A DNA stretch of 64,000 bases from Prolixibacter sp. NT017 (GCF_009617875.1 NZ_BLAV01000001.1:3348001-3412000), one strand, 5' to 3'. Positions 46,785 to 56,708 are shown, counted from the first letter of the stretch. Translations and numbers: made by a program. Notes: generated by a model not told the origin, from the letters alone.

Positions 46785-47846
46785 ATGCCGGTGCAACGTA
46801 TTTTAGTTTTCCGACTTTCCGCCATGGGTGATGTGGCCCTCACGGTTCCCGTTATTCGGGGAATGCTTGAAGAAAATCCGAACCTGTCCATCACTTTTGT
46901 TACCCGTCCGTTTTTTGCTCCCTTCTTTGAAGGAATTCCCAGACTTCAGCTCTATTTTCCCGACTTGAAAGGAAGACACAAAGGTTTTGGCGGTTTGTTC
47001 CGGCTTTTTCTCGACTTGCGGAAAGAAGGCCGGTTTGAAACGGTTATCGACCTGCACAATGTTCTTCGAACCAAACTGGTGAGAAGTTATTTTCGCGCGG
47101 CCGGCACATCTGTTTTCCATATCGACAAAGGCAGAGAAGAAAAGAAAGAGCTGCTGAAAACAAAAGAGATCAAACAGCTAAAACACTCTTCGGAACGTTA
47201 TTGCGATGTTTTCAGAAAAGCCGGCTTCAATGTTCAGATGTCGCCAGTTCCCGCCATTGCCTCTTCCGCAAAAGCGAGCGAAAAAATTCAGGAATACCTG
47301 GAAAGCCAAAAATTACCGGAACAAACACTGAAGATTGGTTTTGCACCGTTCGCCACTCATGCAACAAAAATATGGGGATTGGAAAATGCCCGGCAATTGA
47401 TGCAGTTGATTAATGAAAAGTATCAGGCTCAGTTTTATTTGTTTGGCGGAGGACAAGAAGAAATAGAAAAATTACAAGCATTGTCAACCGACAATGACCA
47501 CATTACACTGGTAGCCGGCCAAATGAATCTTTCGGAAGAGATTGCACTAATCGCCCGGATGGATTTCATGCTGTCGATGGACTCTTCCAATATGCACATT
47601 GCAGCGCTGACCGGAACCAAAACAATTTCCATCTGGGGAGCAACGCATCCGGCATTTGGATTTTATGCACTCGGACAACCGGAGGAATATAGCTTGCAAA
47701 CTCCTGCAGACGAACTGGCATGCCGTCCCTGTTCGGTTTTCGGGAACAAACCATGTATTCACGAAACCATAAAATGCATGGAAATGCTAACTCCCAACAT
47801 TGTGTTCCGTAAAATGGAACAACTTAATCTTTTTCAAATTCGGTAG
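46785..47846 (+). CDS. Glycosyltransferase family 9 (heptosyltransferase-like)
   Basis: A 353-residue GT-B enzyme of family 9. The N-terminal RILVFRLSAMGDVALTVPVIRGM (Gly/Asp motif near 10-16) and the C-terminal FGGGQEE... SMDSSNMHIAALTGTKTISIWGATHP block (key D and H in SMDSSNMHIA) are the family signatures. Four Cys in the C-terminal part (ACRPCSVFGNKPCIHETIKCMEML) match the CxxC-type ending of several Bacteroidota GT9 proteins. It probably adds a heptose or another sugar to the lipid A core in the cytoplasm. Followed 32 bases later by a GT2 gene. Confidence 0.9.
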   Translation: MPVQRILVFRLSAMGDVALTVPVIRGMLEENPNLSITFVTRPFFAPFFEGIPRLQLYFPDLKGRHKGFGGLFRLFLDLRKEGRFETVIDLHNVLRTKLVRSYFRAAGTSVFHIDKGREEKKELLKTKEIKQLKHSSERYCDVFRKAGFNVQMSPVPAIASSAKASEKIQEYLESQKLPEQTLKIGFAPFATHATKIWGLENARQLMQLINEKYQAQFYLFGGGQEEIEKLQALSTDNDHITLVAGQMNLSEEIALIARMDFMLSMDSSNMHIAALTGTKTISIWGATHPAFGFYALGQPEEYSLQTPADELACRPCSVFGNKPCIHETIKCMEMLTPNIVFRKMEQLNLFQIR

Positions 47847-47878
47847 CGGTGGCTACGTCTTTCACCAACGACCTCGAC

Positions 47879-48589
47879 ATGAAGAAGCTAATTGTTATTA
47901 CACCAATAAAAGACTCGCTTGAAACGCTCCGGCATACGATCGATACTTTGCGTTCCGGAGCGAACACCACACCTTATTATATATTCGATGATTTCAGTAA
48001 TGAAGAAACCATTGGATGGCTGAATGAGAACCAGGAAAAGTACCAACTGAAAATCGTCCACCTCAGCGATTATACGAGTCACCCCTCTCCCAATTATCGT
48101 TTAACACTGAACATGGCCCGAAAAATGGCACTTGAAGAAGGTGCTCACCTGGCTATTATCGAATCGGACGTGATTGCTCAGCCCGAAACGCTGGAAGCAT
48201 TGGTTGAGTTGACAGAACAATTACCGGATGCTGGTTTGGTTGGTTCCGTAACAACCGACAGCTATGGGAATATCAATTTCCCTTACAGTTACGTGAAGAA
48301 AAGTATGCCCGAAGTGTACCAAACACCGAGAAGTATGAGTTTCTGTTGCACGGTTCTGTCCAATGACTTGATGAAAGCTTTCGACTTTGCGGAGCTGGAT
48401 AGCAGCCGCGACTGGTACGATGTGTATATTACGAAAAGAGCCCGCCAATTGGGATTCAACAATTACATCAGCCTGAAAAACCCGGTGATTCATAAACCAC
48501 ACGGAAGCCGTCCGTGGAAAATGCTGAAATACAAAAATCCGATTTTGTACTATCTCAAGAAGTTTACTCAGAAGCGCGACCGAATCTAA
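47879..48589 (+). CDS. Glycosyltransferase family 2
   Basis: A 236-residue GT-A enzyme starting at ATG (MKKLIVITPIKDSLETLRHTIDTL); an upstream in-frame GTG is possible but adds nothing family-like. It has the nucleotide-binding strand IVITPIKDS and the acidic IIESDVIAQPETLEALVE stretch, where ESD stands for the DxD metal site. It lacks the membrane helices of processive synthases. Placed after GT9, it would add a sugar to a lipopolysaccharide or similar surface glycan. The end overlaps the convergent kinase gene by 26 bases. Confidence 0.85.
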   Translation: MKKLIVITPIKDSLETLRHTIDTLRSGANTTPYYIFDDFSNEETIGWLNENQEKYQLKIVHLSDYTSHPSPNYRLTLNMARKMALEEGAHLAIIESDVIAQPETLEALVELTEQLPDAGLVGSVTTDSYGNINFPYSYVKKSMPEVYQTPRSMSFCCTVLSNDLMKAFDFAELDSSRDWYDVYITKRARQLGFNNYISLKNPVIHKPHGSRPWKMLKYKNPILYYLKKFTQKRDRI

Positions 48590-49349
48590 TTAATTTCCGG
48601 AAAGCACTTTTCCATTTCATTTTCCGGTGACGGTAATTTTTGTTTTTCTGGTCTAAAGCCAACAACTTCTTCATTGCCAAACCCGGATCTTTCTCATTCA
48701 GCAAGGCATATTCAGTAGCTAGTAATTCCAACGTTTGCCGGTCGGTATCGAGCTGCCGGAAATTCTGCAACCCTTTTTCAAAATCGATTTCACCAAAATT
48801 CATCCGGTTCAAATCGATAAGGCTGAAGAAATATTCATCGCCATCATGACGAATCAAGGTATTTCCGGGAGAATAGTCGAGGTGGAAAATGCCGTTCTTG
48901 TGGAGTTTCTCAAAAGTGAAAGCCACCCACTGGCGCAAAATCCGGTCGCGTTCACTGATCTGGTAATTCAACACTTCCCGTAAGGTGAAATCGTATTTAA
49001 AGTGAAGCGAAACGTAATAGCTCTCCTTCAATACACCACTACGAATGTACTCGGCATAAGCGACCGGCTGTGGAGTCGGAACGCCTAATTTCAGGAGTTT
49101 TTCCGCGTAAGCGAATGAACGGGCTGCTTTTGAACCCCTGAAATATACGTAGACAAACCGGTTGACCAGGTTGGGGAACTTAAACGACTTCACATTCAGA
49201 ATTCTGTCGCCTTTCCCGAATATCTTCACCTCGTTCCTCGACTTGAAAATCGTTTGCCCTGTTTGAGCAAACTCCACCCGCAAGTTGGCAACCCAATTTT
49301 CAAGTTCCTGAAATTCCGGAGCTGTCTGGTAGTTGTTTTTTTCTTTCAT
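48564..49349 (-). CDS. WaaP/KdkA-like lipopolysaccharide sugar kinase
   Basis: A 261-residue protein kinase-like enzyme from the ATG used here; an in-frame GTG ten codons upstream is an alternative. The kinase core is visible: K54 in LNVKSF (beta-3 Lys), the catalytic HLDYSPGN (H156, D158, N163) and IDLNRM with D179 in place of the usual DFG. Family members phosphorylate Kdo or heptose in the lipopolysaccharide core. It converges on the GT9-GT2 pair, so the group reads as one core-glycan module. Six bases (or 36) after a nitroreductase gene, apparently co-transcribed with it. Confidence 0.85.
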   Translation of the reverse strand: MKEKNNYQTAPEFQELENWVANLRVEFAQTGQTIFKSRNEVKIFGKGDRILNVKSFKFPNLVNRFVYVYFRGSKAARSFAYAEKLLKLGVPTPQPVAYAEYIRSGVLKESYYVSLHFKYDFTLREVLNYQISERDRILRQWVAFTFEKLHKNGIFHLDYSPGNTLIRHDGDEYFFSLIDLNRMNFGEIDFEKGLQNFRQLDTDRQTLELLATEYALLNEKDPGLAMKKLLALDQKNKNYRHRKMKWKSAFRKLIRFGRASE

Positions 49350-49385
49350 GACGTTGGCGGAAGCTTTAACTTCCTTCACAACTGT

Positions 49386-50138
49386 TTATTGATTCATAAA
49401 TCCTTGCTCGCGGAGTACCTCCAGCAGCATATTAGAGAACGTTACATTGTCGGCTTTCTTGTATCGGATGTCCGTAAAAACTTGTGCCAACGATTCTTTA
49501 TCGTTCTCGGCTACAAATCCTTTCGAATCTTCGCGCGCTTCCTTCTCTGCATACATCCGGTCAATATCTTCATCAGAGTAGTCGTGATACGTCTCATTAT
49601 GAACAACGCTTTCCAACGGGAGACGGTCTATCTGTTCCGGATCTTCAGCGGGCCAGCCAAGCGTAACCGTCGTGATTGGAACGACACCTTTCGGTAGTTC
49701 CAACACGTCGATGATATTTTTAGCCAGATACGTGGTGGTTCCGAGGTAACAAATCCCCATTCCCTCACTTTCGGCAGCAACGCAGACATTCTGGGCCACC
49801 AGCAACGCATCGATAGCCGCCGTAACAAAGGACAAGAAATTATCGTATCCCGGTTCAGCGTTCCTCAGCTTGCACCATTTATTAAACCGGTTGAAGTCAG
49901 CACAAAAGGTCAAAACTACCGGAGCCTCTTTAATCATGGGCTGATTGAAGTGACACGGCGCCAGTTTATCCTTCATTTTTTGGTCCTTCGACACAATAAT
50001 ACTGTAAACCTGCATGTTTCCAGTAGTAGAGGCCCGCGTTCCGGCTTCCAGTATTTTATTCAGCATCGGTTCGTCTACCGGTTCTGAAGTATATTTTCGA
50101 ATGGTACGATGGTTTAATAATGTATCTATGAGTGCCAT
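49386..50138 (-). CDS. Nitroreductase family protein (NfsA/FRP-like)
   Basis: A 250-residue FMN-dependent oxidoreductase. The true start is the ATG giving MALIDTLLNHRTIRKYTSEPV; the open frame extends far upstream without family similarity. FMN-binding features are HRTIRKY (9-15), RASTTGNMQ (about 34-42) and GICYLGTTTYLAKNI (near 135-150). The end carries an acidic, helical tail (DYSDEDIDRMYAEKEAR). Such enzymes reduce quinones or nitro compounds with NAD(P)H. The link to the following sugar kinase is probably only transcriptional. Confidence 0.9.
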   Translation of the reverse strand: MALIDTLLNHRTIRKYTSEPVDEPMLNKILEAGTRASTTGNMQVYSIIVSKDQKMKDKLAPCHFNQPMIKEAPVVLTFCADFNRFNKWCKLRNAEPGYDNFLSFVTAAIDALLVAQNVCVAAESEGMGICYLGTTTYLAKNIIDVLELPKGVVPITTVTLGWPAEDPEQIDRLPLESVVHNETYHDYSDEDIDRMYAEKEAREDSKGFVAENDKESLAQVFTDIRYKKADNVTFSNMLLEVLREQGFMNQ

Positions 50139-50165
50139 AACGTCAAAAGATAATGATTTTGAGAT

Positions 50166-50173
50166 GCAAAGAT
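50166..50173 (-). promoter_or_regulatory. -7 element upstream of the nitroreductase gene
   Basis: TATCTTTG on the minus strand, an exact TAnnTTTG, 28 bases before the start codon. A TTTG exists upstream, but at a short 15-base spacing. Confidence 0.4.
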
Positions 50174-50357
50174 AGGAAAAACGACAGGGCAAAAATAATG
50201 ACCAATTAAAGGTATCGCCGAAAATTAGCACTATTTTGCCGCGATGAAGCTTTTTTGTTACCTCCTGATAATTAAACACGGAAAGTAATGGAGGGAGAGA
50301 ATTATAAAGTAGAATGACAACAGGATTCAGACAGAAAACCATCTTAAACGACTCAAT

Positions 50358-50504
50358 ATGAAGAAAAAAAGCCTCCTTTTTATTGTGATTCTGGCAAGCG
50401 CCTTTTTATTCACCCAATGTCGCTCATGTGGATGTACCGGTTACACCGCAAAATCAAATAAACGGGTCGCCAAACAGGACCGTTCAATGTGGTATAAAAA
50501 GTAG
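50358..50504 (+). CDS. Small lipoprotein, 48 residues
   Basis: An ATG opens a signal peptide (MKKKSLLFIVILASAFLFTQC) with a lipobox LFTQC, Cys 21, followed by RSCGCTGYTAKSNKRVAKQDRSMWYKK and a stop. The mature peptide would have only 28 residues, with two more Cys in CGC and many basic residues. Small lipoproteins of this kind are common but poorly known in Bacteroidota. It sits alone between the divergent nitroreductase gene and gapA. Function unknown. Confidence 0.7.
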   Translation: MKKKSLLFIVILASAFLFTQCRSCGCTGYTAKSNKRVAKQDRSMWYKK

Positions 50505-50604
50505 TAAAAACTGTCAGATTTTCGGACTTCTATATCCTCATTTTCAGACACAAACATTCAGAACCGCGTAATATCAGAATTAACAAAAAGGTAAACAACA
50601 AAAA

Positions 50605-51707
<1,103 letters not shown>

Positions 51708-51740
51708 TCAATCAACGGTCATCGACCAAATCACAATATT

Positions 51741-51768
51741 AAAACCCGGGTTTTTGCCCGGGTTTTTT
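51741..51768 (+). terminator. Terminator after gapA
   Basis: AACCCGGG pairs with CCCGGGTT across a short T-rich loop and is followed by six T, 33 bases after the GAPDH stop codon. Confidence 0.93.
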
Positions 51769-52073
51769 ATTTCCTTTTCCCGAGTTTCGCTTTCGCTGAA
51801 AACGCCCCGATGCGAAGCACCCATCCTCCTCCAAAAATCCCTTTTTATCCGTCTTTCAATCCGATGCGCATCCAATTTTTTTCTGTGCGCAGAAAAAAAA
51901 ATTCCCCGCGCACTGCTTCAGCAACGGATGCGCAGCCGAGCAAATTTTCCTGCGCAGGAAATGAAAAAGCAATGCGCACCCGATCGAAAGCAAATTCTTC
52001 TAAATCATTTCCCTTTCCTGGAGAGCCCGAAATAAAAATAGTTCTCGTCCGCTGAAGTCCCCTGGAACGAGGC
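51769..52073. repeat. Convergent intergenic region with a cluster of TGCGCA palindromes
   Basis: No credible gene lies between the gapA terminator and the LytTR regulator gene. The stretch holds five copies of the self-complementary hexamer TGCGCA within 114 bases (starts at 51865, 51886, 51929, 51951, 51973). Three sit in larger palindromes: GATGCGCATC; a 10-pair hairpin TTTTTTTCTG-TGCG-CAGAAAAAAA (51876-51899); and the perfect 16-base TTTCCTGCGCAGGAAA (51946-51961). The hairpins could end transcription from both sides or bind a protein. Confidence 0.6.
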
Positions 52074-52847
52074 TTAAGAATTTCCTCCTTCCAGCCATTT
52101 TTTAAACGACGAAACCTTCTCGCGACTGACCAGTACTGGCTCATCCGGTTCTTTTGCCAACTTCAGCCGAAGGCGGTTGCCCGAATAAATCAGCACATCG
52201 CGGATGGCATCCAGGCTGACCAAAGCTCCCCGATTGACCCGGAAAAATTGCTTCGGATCGAGTTCCTGCTCCAGCTGGTCGAGCGTAAAGTCCAAGTCGT
52301 AGCTTTTTCCTTCTTGTGTTAACACGAAAGTGGCCCGTTGTTGCGAATAAAAATAAACCACATTCGTTGTATTCAATGGACGGAGATGCTCGCCTACCCG
52401 GATCAAAAACCGGTTCCGGTAGTTTCGGGTCATCATATGGTAAATCTGGTCGATTGCTTCGGTTGAAACACTTCCCTGTTTGTCTTGCTGTTTAAATAGC
52501 CGCTCGTACTTTTCCAATGCAGAAAAGAGCTCCTTTTTATCGATGGGTTTCAACAAGTAATCAATACTATTTACCTTGAAAGCCTTCAGCGCATACTCAT
52601 CGAATGCCGTGGTAAAAATAACCGGGCAGGAGACGTCGGCTTGTTCGAAAATCTCAAAACTCAATCCATCGGCCAGCTGAATGTCGAAGAAACCCAACTC
52701 CGGAGCGCCATTCTTTTTCAGCCAGGCCACCGTCTGACGAATACTGTCGAACGGACCCGCCACATCGACTTCCGGAAGGTATTCCCGAATCAACGTTTCC
52801 AGTCTTTCGGCAGCCAACGGCTCATCTTCCACAATCAATATCTTCAT
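52074..52847 (-). CDS. LytTR-family response regulator
   Basis: A 257-residue response regulator. The receiver domain (about 1-120) has E7, D8, the phospho-acceptor D55 in FFDIQLADG, and KP near 104. The LytTR DNA-binding domain (about 150-255) includes LNTTNVVYFYSQQRATFVLTQEG, key HxxxD-like strand pattern, and FFRVNRGALVSLDAI. It starts inside the last codons of the partner kinase gene (ATGA overlap), so translation is coupled. Such pairs in Bacteroidota control surface and transport genes; here the receptor operon itself is the obvious target candidate. Confidence 0.93.
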   Translation of the reverse strand: MKILIVEDEPLAAERLETLIREYLPEVDVAGPFDSIRQTVAWLKKNGAPELGFFDIQLADGLSFEIFEQADVSCPVIFTTAFDEYALKAFKVNSIDYLLKPIDKKELFSALEKYERLFKQQDKQGSVSTEAIDQIYHMMTRNYRNRFLIRVGEHLRPLNTTNVVYFYSQQRATFVLTQEGKSYDLDFTLDQLEQELDPKQFFRVNRGALVSLDAIRDVLIYSGNRLRLKLAKEPDEPVLVSREKVSSFKKWLEGGNS

Positions 52848-53881
52848 GATAATTGCTTTTCTTCATTCCTGAATAAGGGAATACGGGCAACATAAAATTC
52901 TCCGTCGGGACCAAACTCCGGGACCCGTTCCCCCATCAAACGATAACGTTCCTGCAAATTCTTCTGTCCCATCCGGGCCGACACCGGCAGGGTTGATTTT
53001 AGTTGCAGATTATTCTTCACCACTACAAAATCATCTTCCCGTTTTACTTCGATATGCAATGGCTTTTCGTTGGATATTTCGTTGTGCTTGATGGCATTTT
53101 CCAGTATCAGCTGAAGCCCCATTCGCAAAATTTTCTCCGATTCGCTTCCGCTGAGAAGAAAATCCACCTTCAGCTTTTCACCGAACCGAAACTGCTCCAG
53201 CACCAGGTACGACCGGCAAAAGGCAACTTCTTCCGCAAGGGTAACCACATCGTCTTGCTCCAACACATACCGGTACACTTTCGAGAGATCACCAATAAAC
53301 CGGCTCGCCTTTCCGGCATCGACATAAACCAACGAATTGAGCGTATTCAGGCAATTGAAAAGAAAGTGCGGATTGACCTGATTTTGCAAAGCCGTAAGTT
53401 TTGATTCGATGTTGGCCTTTTCCATTTCGGCATGCTCCTGCAATAAGTTTCTCCAGTTTTTGAAAAAGATGGAGGTGTAAATTATTCCGGCAATACCAAT
53501 GGAAATAAGGAACTCAATCACGATAGTGAACTTGTAATATTTCATGAATTCGTAAGCCGGAATGTGATTCATGAGAATGGCCCAGAGAAAATTGAACAGA
53601 AATACAAAGAAAAGTGAGTACACAACAATCCCGGTCCACATCAATAAGTAGGTTCGCGAACGGTTGATTCTCCAGGGATACCAATGCTGCACCAGCGAAG
53701 TTACCCATTCGTTTCCTTTCCACAGGCCCATCCCGATAATTGTGTTATACAATAATATGTTCCAGAATGAATGAATCACTGAATTCAAATCATTCATGGT
53801 AAGGGTTACTCCGAACCCTACGCATGTTACAATTATCAGATCGCGCAGATGTCTTTTCCAGGAGGTTGCTATCTTTTCCAT
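52844..53881 (-). CDS. LytS-type membrane sensor histidine kinase
   Basis: A 345-residue sensor with four N-terminal membrane helices (about 14-31, 38-55, 78-105 and 118-140) and no visible extracytoplasmic domain. The cytoplasmic His_kinase domain carries the acceptor H172 in NQVNPHFLFNCLNTLNSL, followed by an HATPase with LILENAIKHNE and a short GLGLxN-like end. Four helices without a sensor domain suggest it senses within the membrane or through a partner protein. 4-base overlap with its regulator gene; starts 42 bases after the TPR gene. Confidence 0.92.
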   Translation of the reverse strand: MEKIATSWKRHLRDLIIVTCVGFGVTLTMNDLNSVIHSFWNILLYNTIIGMGLWKGNEWVTSLVQHWYPWRINRSRTYLLMWTGIVVYSLFFVFLFNFLWAILMNHIPAYEFMKYYKFTIVIEFLISIGIAGIIYTSIFFKNWRNLLQEHAEMEKANIESKLTALQNQVNPHFLFNCLNTLNSLVYVDAGKASRFIGDLSKVYRYVLEQDDVVTLAEEVAFCRSYLVLEQFRFGEKLKVDFLLSGSESEKILRMGLQLILENAIKHNEISNEKPLHIEVKREDDFVVVKNNLQLKSTLPVSARMGQKNLQERYRLMGERVPEFGPDGEFYVARIPLFRNEEKQLS

Positions 53882-53923
53882 TAGGTTAAAAGTAATGAAA
53901 AGCGTTGAAACATAATATTCGGA

Positions 53924-54559
53924 CTACTTTTTGCACTCTTCCAGGAAATGCTCGTTGGTTTCTTTTCCCCATGCCGGTGCAAACGGCGACGACATCTTCT
54001 GTTTGGCAAATAGCTTTTCGGCTTTCTCGAACAAGGGTAAAGCGTTGTCTTTTCCGCCGCCCCAAAACGCTGGTGTGTGGTATACATTCATGGCCATCAG
54101 GAATGTGGCGCGCAGATTATGGGCATCGAGCGAAATCGCTTTTTTAAAGGCACCGGCTGCTTTCTGCGAGAACTCCTGTCCTCTCGAACCATCAACGCCG
54201 ATACGTGCCTGGTACAAATAGCCCTGTAAAGCCATCACTTCGCTGTTTTCCGGTGAGCGTTCCAGTGCCGTATCAATAAACTTCTGCGCCTGATCGAGCA
54301 TCTGGTCGCGTTTTTCCCTCTCTTTTCCGGTATAACTTCCGTTGATGAGTGACAAAGCGCCGTAGTATGCCGGTATCCATTTCGATGTTTCCACCTGGCT
54401 GACACGCTCGAAAATTTGTGATGCAGCGACATATTCCGATGGTGTTTTTGCTGCGCCCATTTTAGCAAGAGCGTTCTGCATGGCTCCTGCATAATTCTGT
54501 GCCCAAAGATTCGTGGCTGCAAAAACCATAACGACGATAATAAAAACTACTTTTTTCAT
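53924..54559 (-). CDS. Secreted TPR-like repeat protein
   Basis: A 211-residue protein with a signal peptide (MKKVVFIIVVMVFAATNLWAQ, cleavage after AQ) and at least three TPR-like helical pairs: KTPSEYVAASQIFERVSQVE, DQAQKFIDTALERSPENSEVMALQGYLY and QKAAGAFKKAISLDAHNLRATFLMAMN. No enzyme motif. TPR units act in protein contacts, so in the periplasm it could link the receptor upstream with the kinase downstream. It starts 19 bases after the receptor gene and is followed at 42 bases by the kinase gene. Family not recognised beyond the repeats. Confidence 0.8.
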   Translation of the reverse strand: MKKVVFIIVVMVFAATNLWAQNYAGAMQNALAKMGAAKTPSEYVAASQIFERVSQVETSKWIPAYYGALSLINGSYTGKEREKRDQMLDQAQKFIDTALERSPENSEVMALQGYLYQARIGVDGSRGQEFSQKAAGAFKKAISLDAHNLRATFLMAMNVYHTPAFWGGGKDNALPLFEKAEKLFAKQKMSSPFAPAWGKETNEHFLEECKK

Positions 54560-54578
54560 GATGTTGCTTTTTTAGTTG

Positions 54579-56708
54579 TTATTTAATTTGAATGAAGACA
54601 CCAAGGATAATGCTACGCAGCGTTTCGGCCTGTACGGGAATCCGCTCATATACACCAGAACGATTCGGCTTATCGGAATAACGATAGGTGTAGGGCTTGT
54701 CGCGTCCCAACACATTCCCGACAGAGCAATAAAAAATGGTGTAGTTACCAAACAGGTAAGCCAGATGCGCGGCATTCAGACTAAAATTGGAATAAGCCGG
54801 GGCTTTTCGGTCCATGAATTCCGGCGTATTCGGGTCGTCATAAGGCCTTCCGCTGGCAGCGGTTAAGCTGAATCCAAACTGAGTATTCCAGCCGGCAATC
54901 CAGTATTTTCCTACGATTGACAACGTATTCTTAGCCACAAATCCGGGAGTTGCCTTTTCGGGAAAATCACGGTAGTCGCGTTTGGTATCGAGGTACGAAT
55001 AAGCAATCCAGTAATCGAGCAGTGGAATGCTTCTTCGATCACGGAAGAAAAGGTCGACTCCTTTTGAATAACCAGTTCCCGATGACGTATAATAAGAAGG
55101 AGCATATTCGGTGGAAGCCTGGTTGAATTTCACCAGGTTCTGATAATCCTTGTAATAGGTCTCAATCCGGAAATCCCGTTTATCGTAAGAATATTGATAA
55201 TTCAGAATGAAATGCTTTGCTTCTTCGGCTTTCAGTTGGTGGTTGAATGCCAAAAATTCATCGGGCGCATTTTGGTAAAAGGTTCCGTAAGCCAGCGAAA
55301 GCTGACTGTGTTCTCCGGTTTTCCGGGCCAGCGAAAGCCTTGGAGCTACTTTTACCTTTTGCAGGAGATCGAAATATTCCGGTCGTACGCCCAAACGAAC
55401 TGCCCAGTTGTCGCCCAACTGAAACTCTCCTTCGGCATAAGTGGCGAGTGTTCGTTGTGTGAAGCCGGCTTTCTGTCCGGCCACATTCTCGTTGGAACGT
55501 TCATTGTCGTGCCAGTTGGCATCCAGCCCCATGTTGATTTTCACCTTTTCCGAGGGCAGGTATTTCAAACCGGCGCGTCCCTGAGAGTAACGGTCCAAAA
55601 TGTGGTAACTCCCCTCCTCCATTTTGATGTGATCGTCATAATAATCGCCCGATATTCCACCATAAACCATCCAGGTATCCGACAACATATTCCGGTAGGT
55701 GGAATTCACATATTGGTTGGAAGAATTTAATGCCACATTCTCCCAATTCGTCGACGACGTGGCGTACGGAGCAATCAGCTTATGATGATTAAATGAGTAA
55801 AGAGTCTTCCACATTCCCTGCTTTCCCGACTTTACCTGTGCATGTATCAGGCCATTCATCTGAACCGGGTCTTCAGCGAAAGCTTTACGGGGCGGATTAA
55901 TTTTGTTATTGAGGCCGAGGTTGTAATATTCTCCTGAAGCACTGATGGATGCCCGTTCGAAGCGCTTTGTGTAACCTCCCTGAAAGCCAACGTTCAACAA
56001 GCCGATGGACGTGAAAGATTCCTCAGGCAAATCGATGGTGCGCAAAATGAGCGCAGACGAAAGAGCCTGTCCATATTCAGCCGAATAACCTCCGGTACTG
56101 AACAGTGTTCCTTTAAACAGCTCGGGCGAAAACCGTCCGCGTGAAGGCAAATCGGGTGTGGAGCTACTGTACGGTTGCTGCATTTCCATACCATCGATGA
56201 ACGTTTTGGTTTCGTAAGCTTCGCCTCCACGTACGAAAAGTCGTCCGTCTTCAGCTACTTGCTGTGTTCCAGGCAAGGTTCGCAAAGCGCCGTATACATC
56301 TCCTTCCGAAGTGGGCGTAGTTAAAATATCAATGGCTTTCAGGGTAACCGTCTGTTCGTCATCGGCCGTGCCAAATGTACCCGCGGTAATAACCACCTCA
56401 TCGACCTTGTTATTTTCAGGTTGCAGTTTAATCACCAGAGCTGTGTCGGCTTTCGCCGGAATGGCAACCGTGTAAGGAATGTATCCCAGGAAGGTCACTT
56501 TCAACCGCTGAGCCCCCGTCAATTCAGAAGTCAACTGAAAGACTCCGTCGCTATCGGAGGTTGTTCCTTCATAAGTATTTTCGAAATAGATATTGGCACC
56601 CGGCAATGGCTGATTTTGTGTATCGACCAATTTCCCATGAATGGAAATCTGACCGAAGGTCGTAACCGAAAGCAAGGCAAACAGGAATATGAGCTGAATT
56701 TTTTTCAT
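54579..56708 (-). CDS. TonB-dependent receptor with carboxypeptidase-regulatory-like domain
   Basis: A 709-residue outer-membrane receptor from the ATG giving MKKIQLIFLFALLSVTTFGQ; a TTG nine codons up would extend it without benefit. It has the regulatory-like N-terminal domain (ISIHGKLVDTQNQPLPGANIYFENTYEGTTSDSDG, about 21-95), a plug with EVVITAGTFG and FVRGGEAYETKTFIDGMEMQQPY, and a beta-barrel. It is not a SusC (too short, no SusD neighbour), but a TonB receptor of the FecA/BtuB-like size. The ligand is unknown; with a LytTR system behind it, it may be under specific regulation. Confidence 0.9.
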   Translation of the reverse strand: MKKIQLIFLFALLSVTTFGQISIHGKLVDTQNQPLPGANIYFENTYEGTTSDSDGVFQLTSELTGAQRLKVTFLGYIPYTVAIPAKADTALVIKLQPENNKVDEVVITAGTFGTADDEQTVTLKAIDILTTPTSEGDVYGALRTLPGTQQVAEDGRLFVRGGEAYETKTFIDGMEMQQPYSSSTPDLPSRGRFSPELFKGTLFSTGGYSAEYGQALSSALILRTIDLPEESFTSIGLLNVGFQGGYTKRFERASISASGEYYNLGLNNKINPPRKAFAEDPVQMNGLIHAQVKSGKQGMWKTLYSFNHHKLIAPYATSSTNWENVALNSSNQYVNSTYRNMLSDTWMVYGGISGDYYDDHIKMEEGSYHILDRYSQGRAGLKYLPSEKVKINMGLDANWHDNERSNENVAGQKAGFTQRTLATYAEGEFQLGDNWAVRLGVRPEYFDLLQKVKVAPRLSLARKTGEHSQLSLAYGTFYQNAPDEFLAFNHQLKAEEAKHFILNYQYSYDKRDFRIETYYKDYQNLVKFNQASTEYAPSYYTSSGTGYSKGVDLFFRDRRSIPLLDYWIAYSYLDTKRDYRDFPEKATPGFVAKNTLSIVGKYWIAGWNTQFGFSLTAASGRPYDDPNTPEFMDRKAPAYSNFSLNAAHLAYLFGNYTIFYCSVGNVLGRDKPYTYRYSDKPNRSGVYERIPVQAETLRSIILGVFIQIK

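Noticed and set aside
51845..52144. Short frames on both strands over the TGCGCA cluster
   Set aside because: Both frames follow the palindromes, and neither has a plausible start region or protein-like pattern; the minus frame also runs into the LytTR gene.
54579..56708. A second SusC/D-type polysaccharide locus
   Set aside because: The receptor is far shorter than SusC proteins, and there is no SusD or glycoside hydrolase gene next to it.
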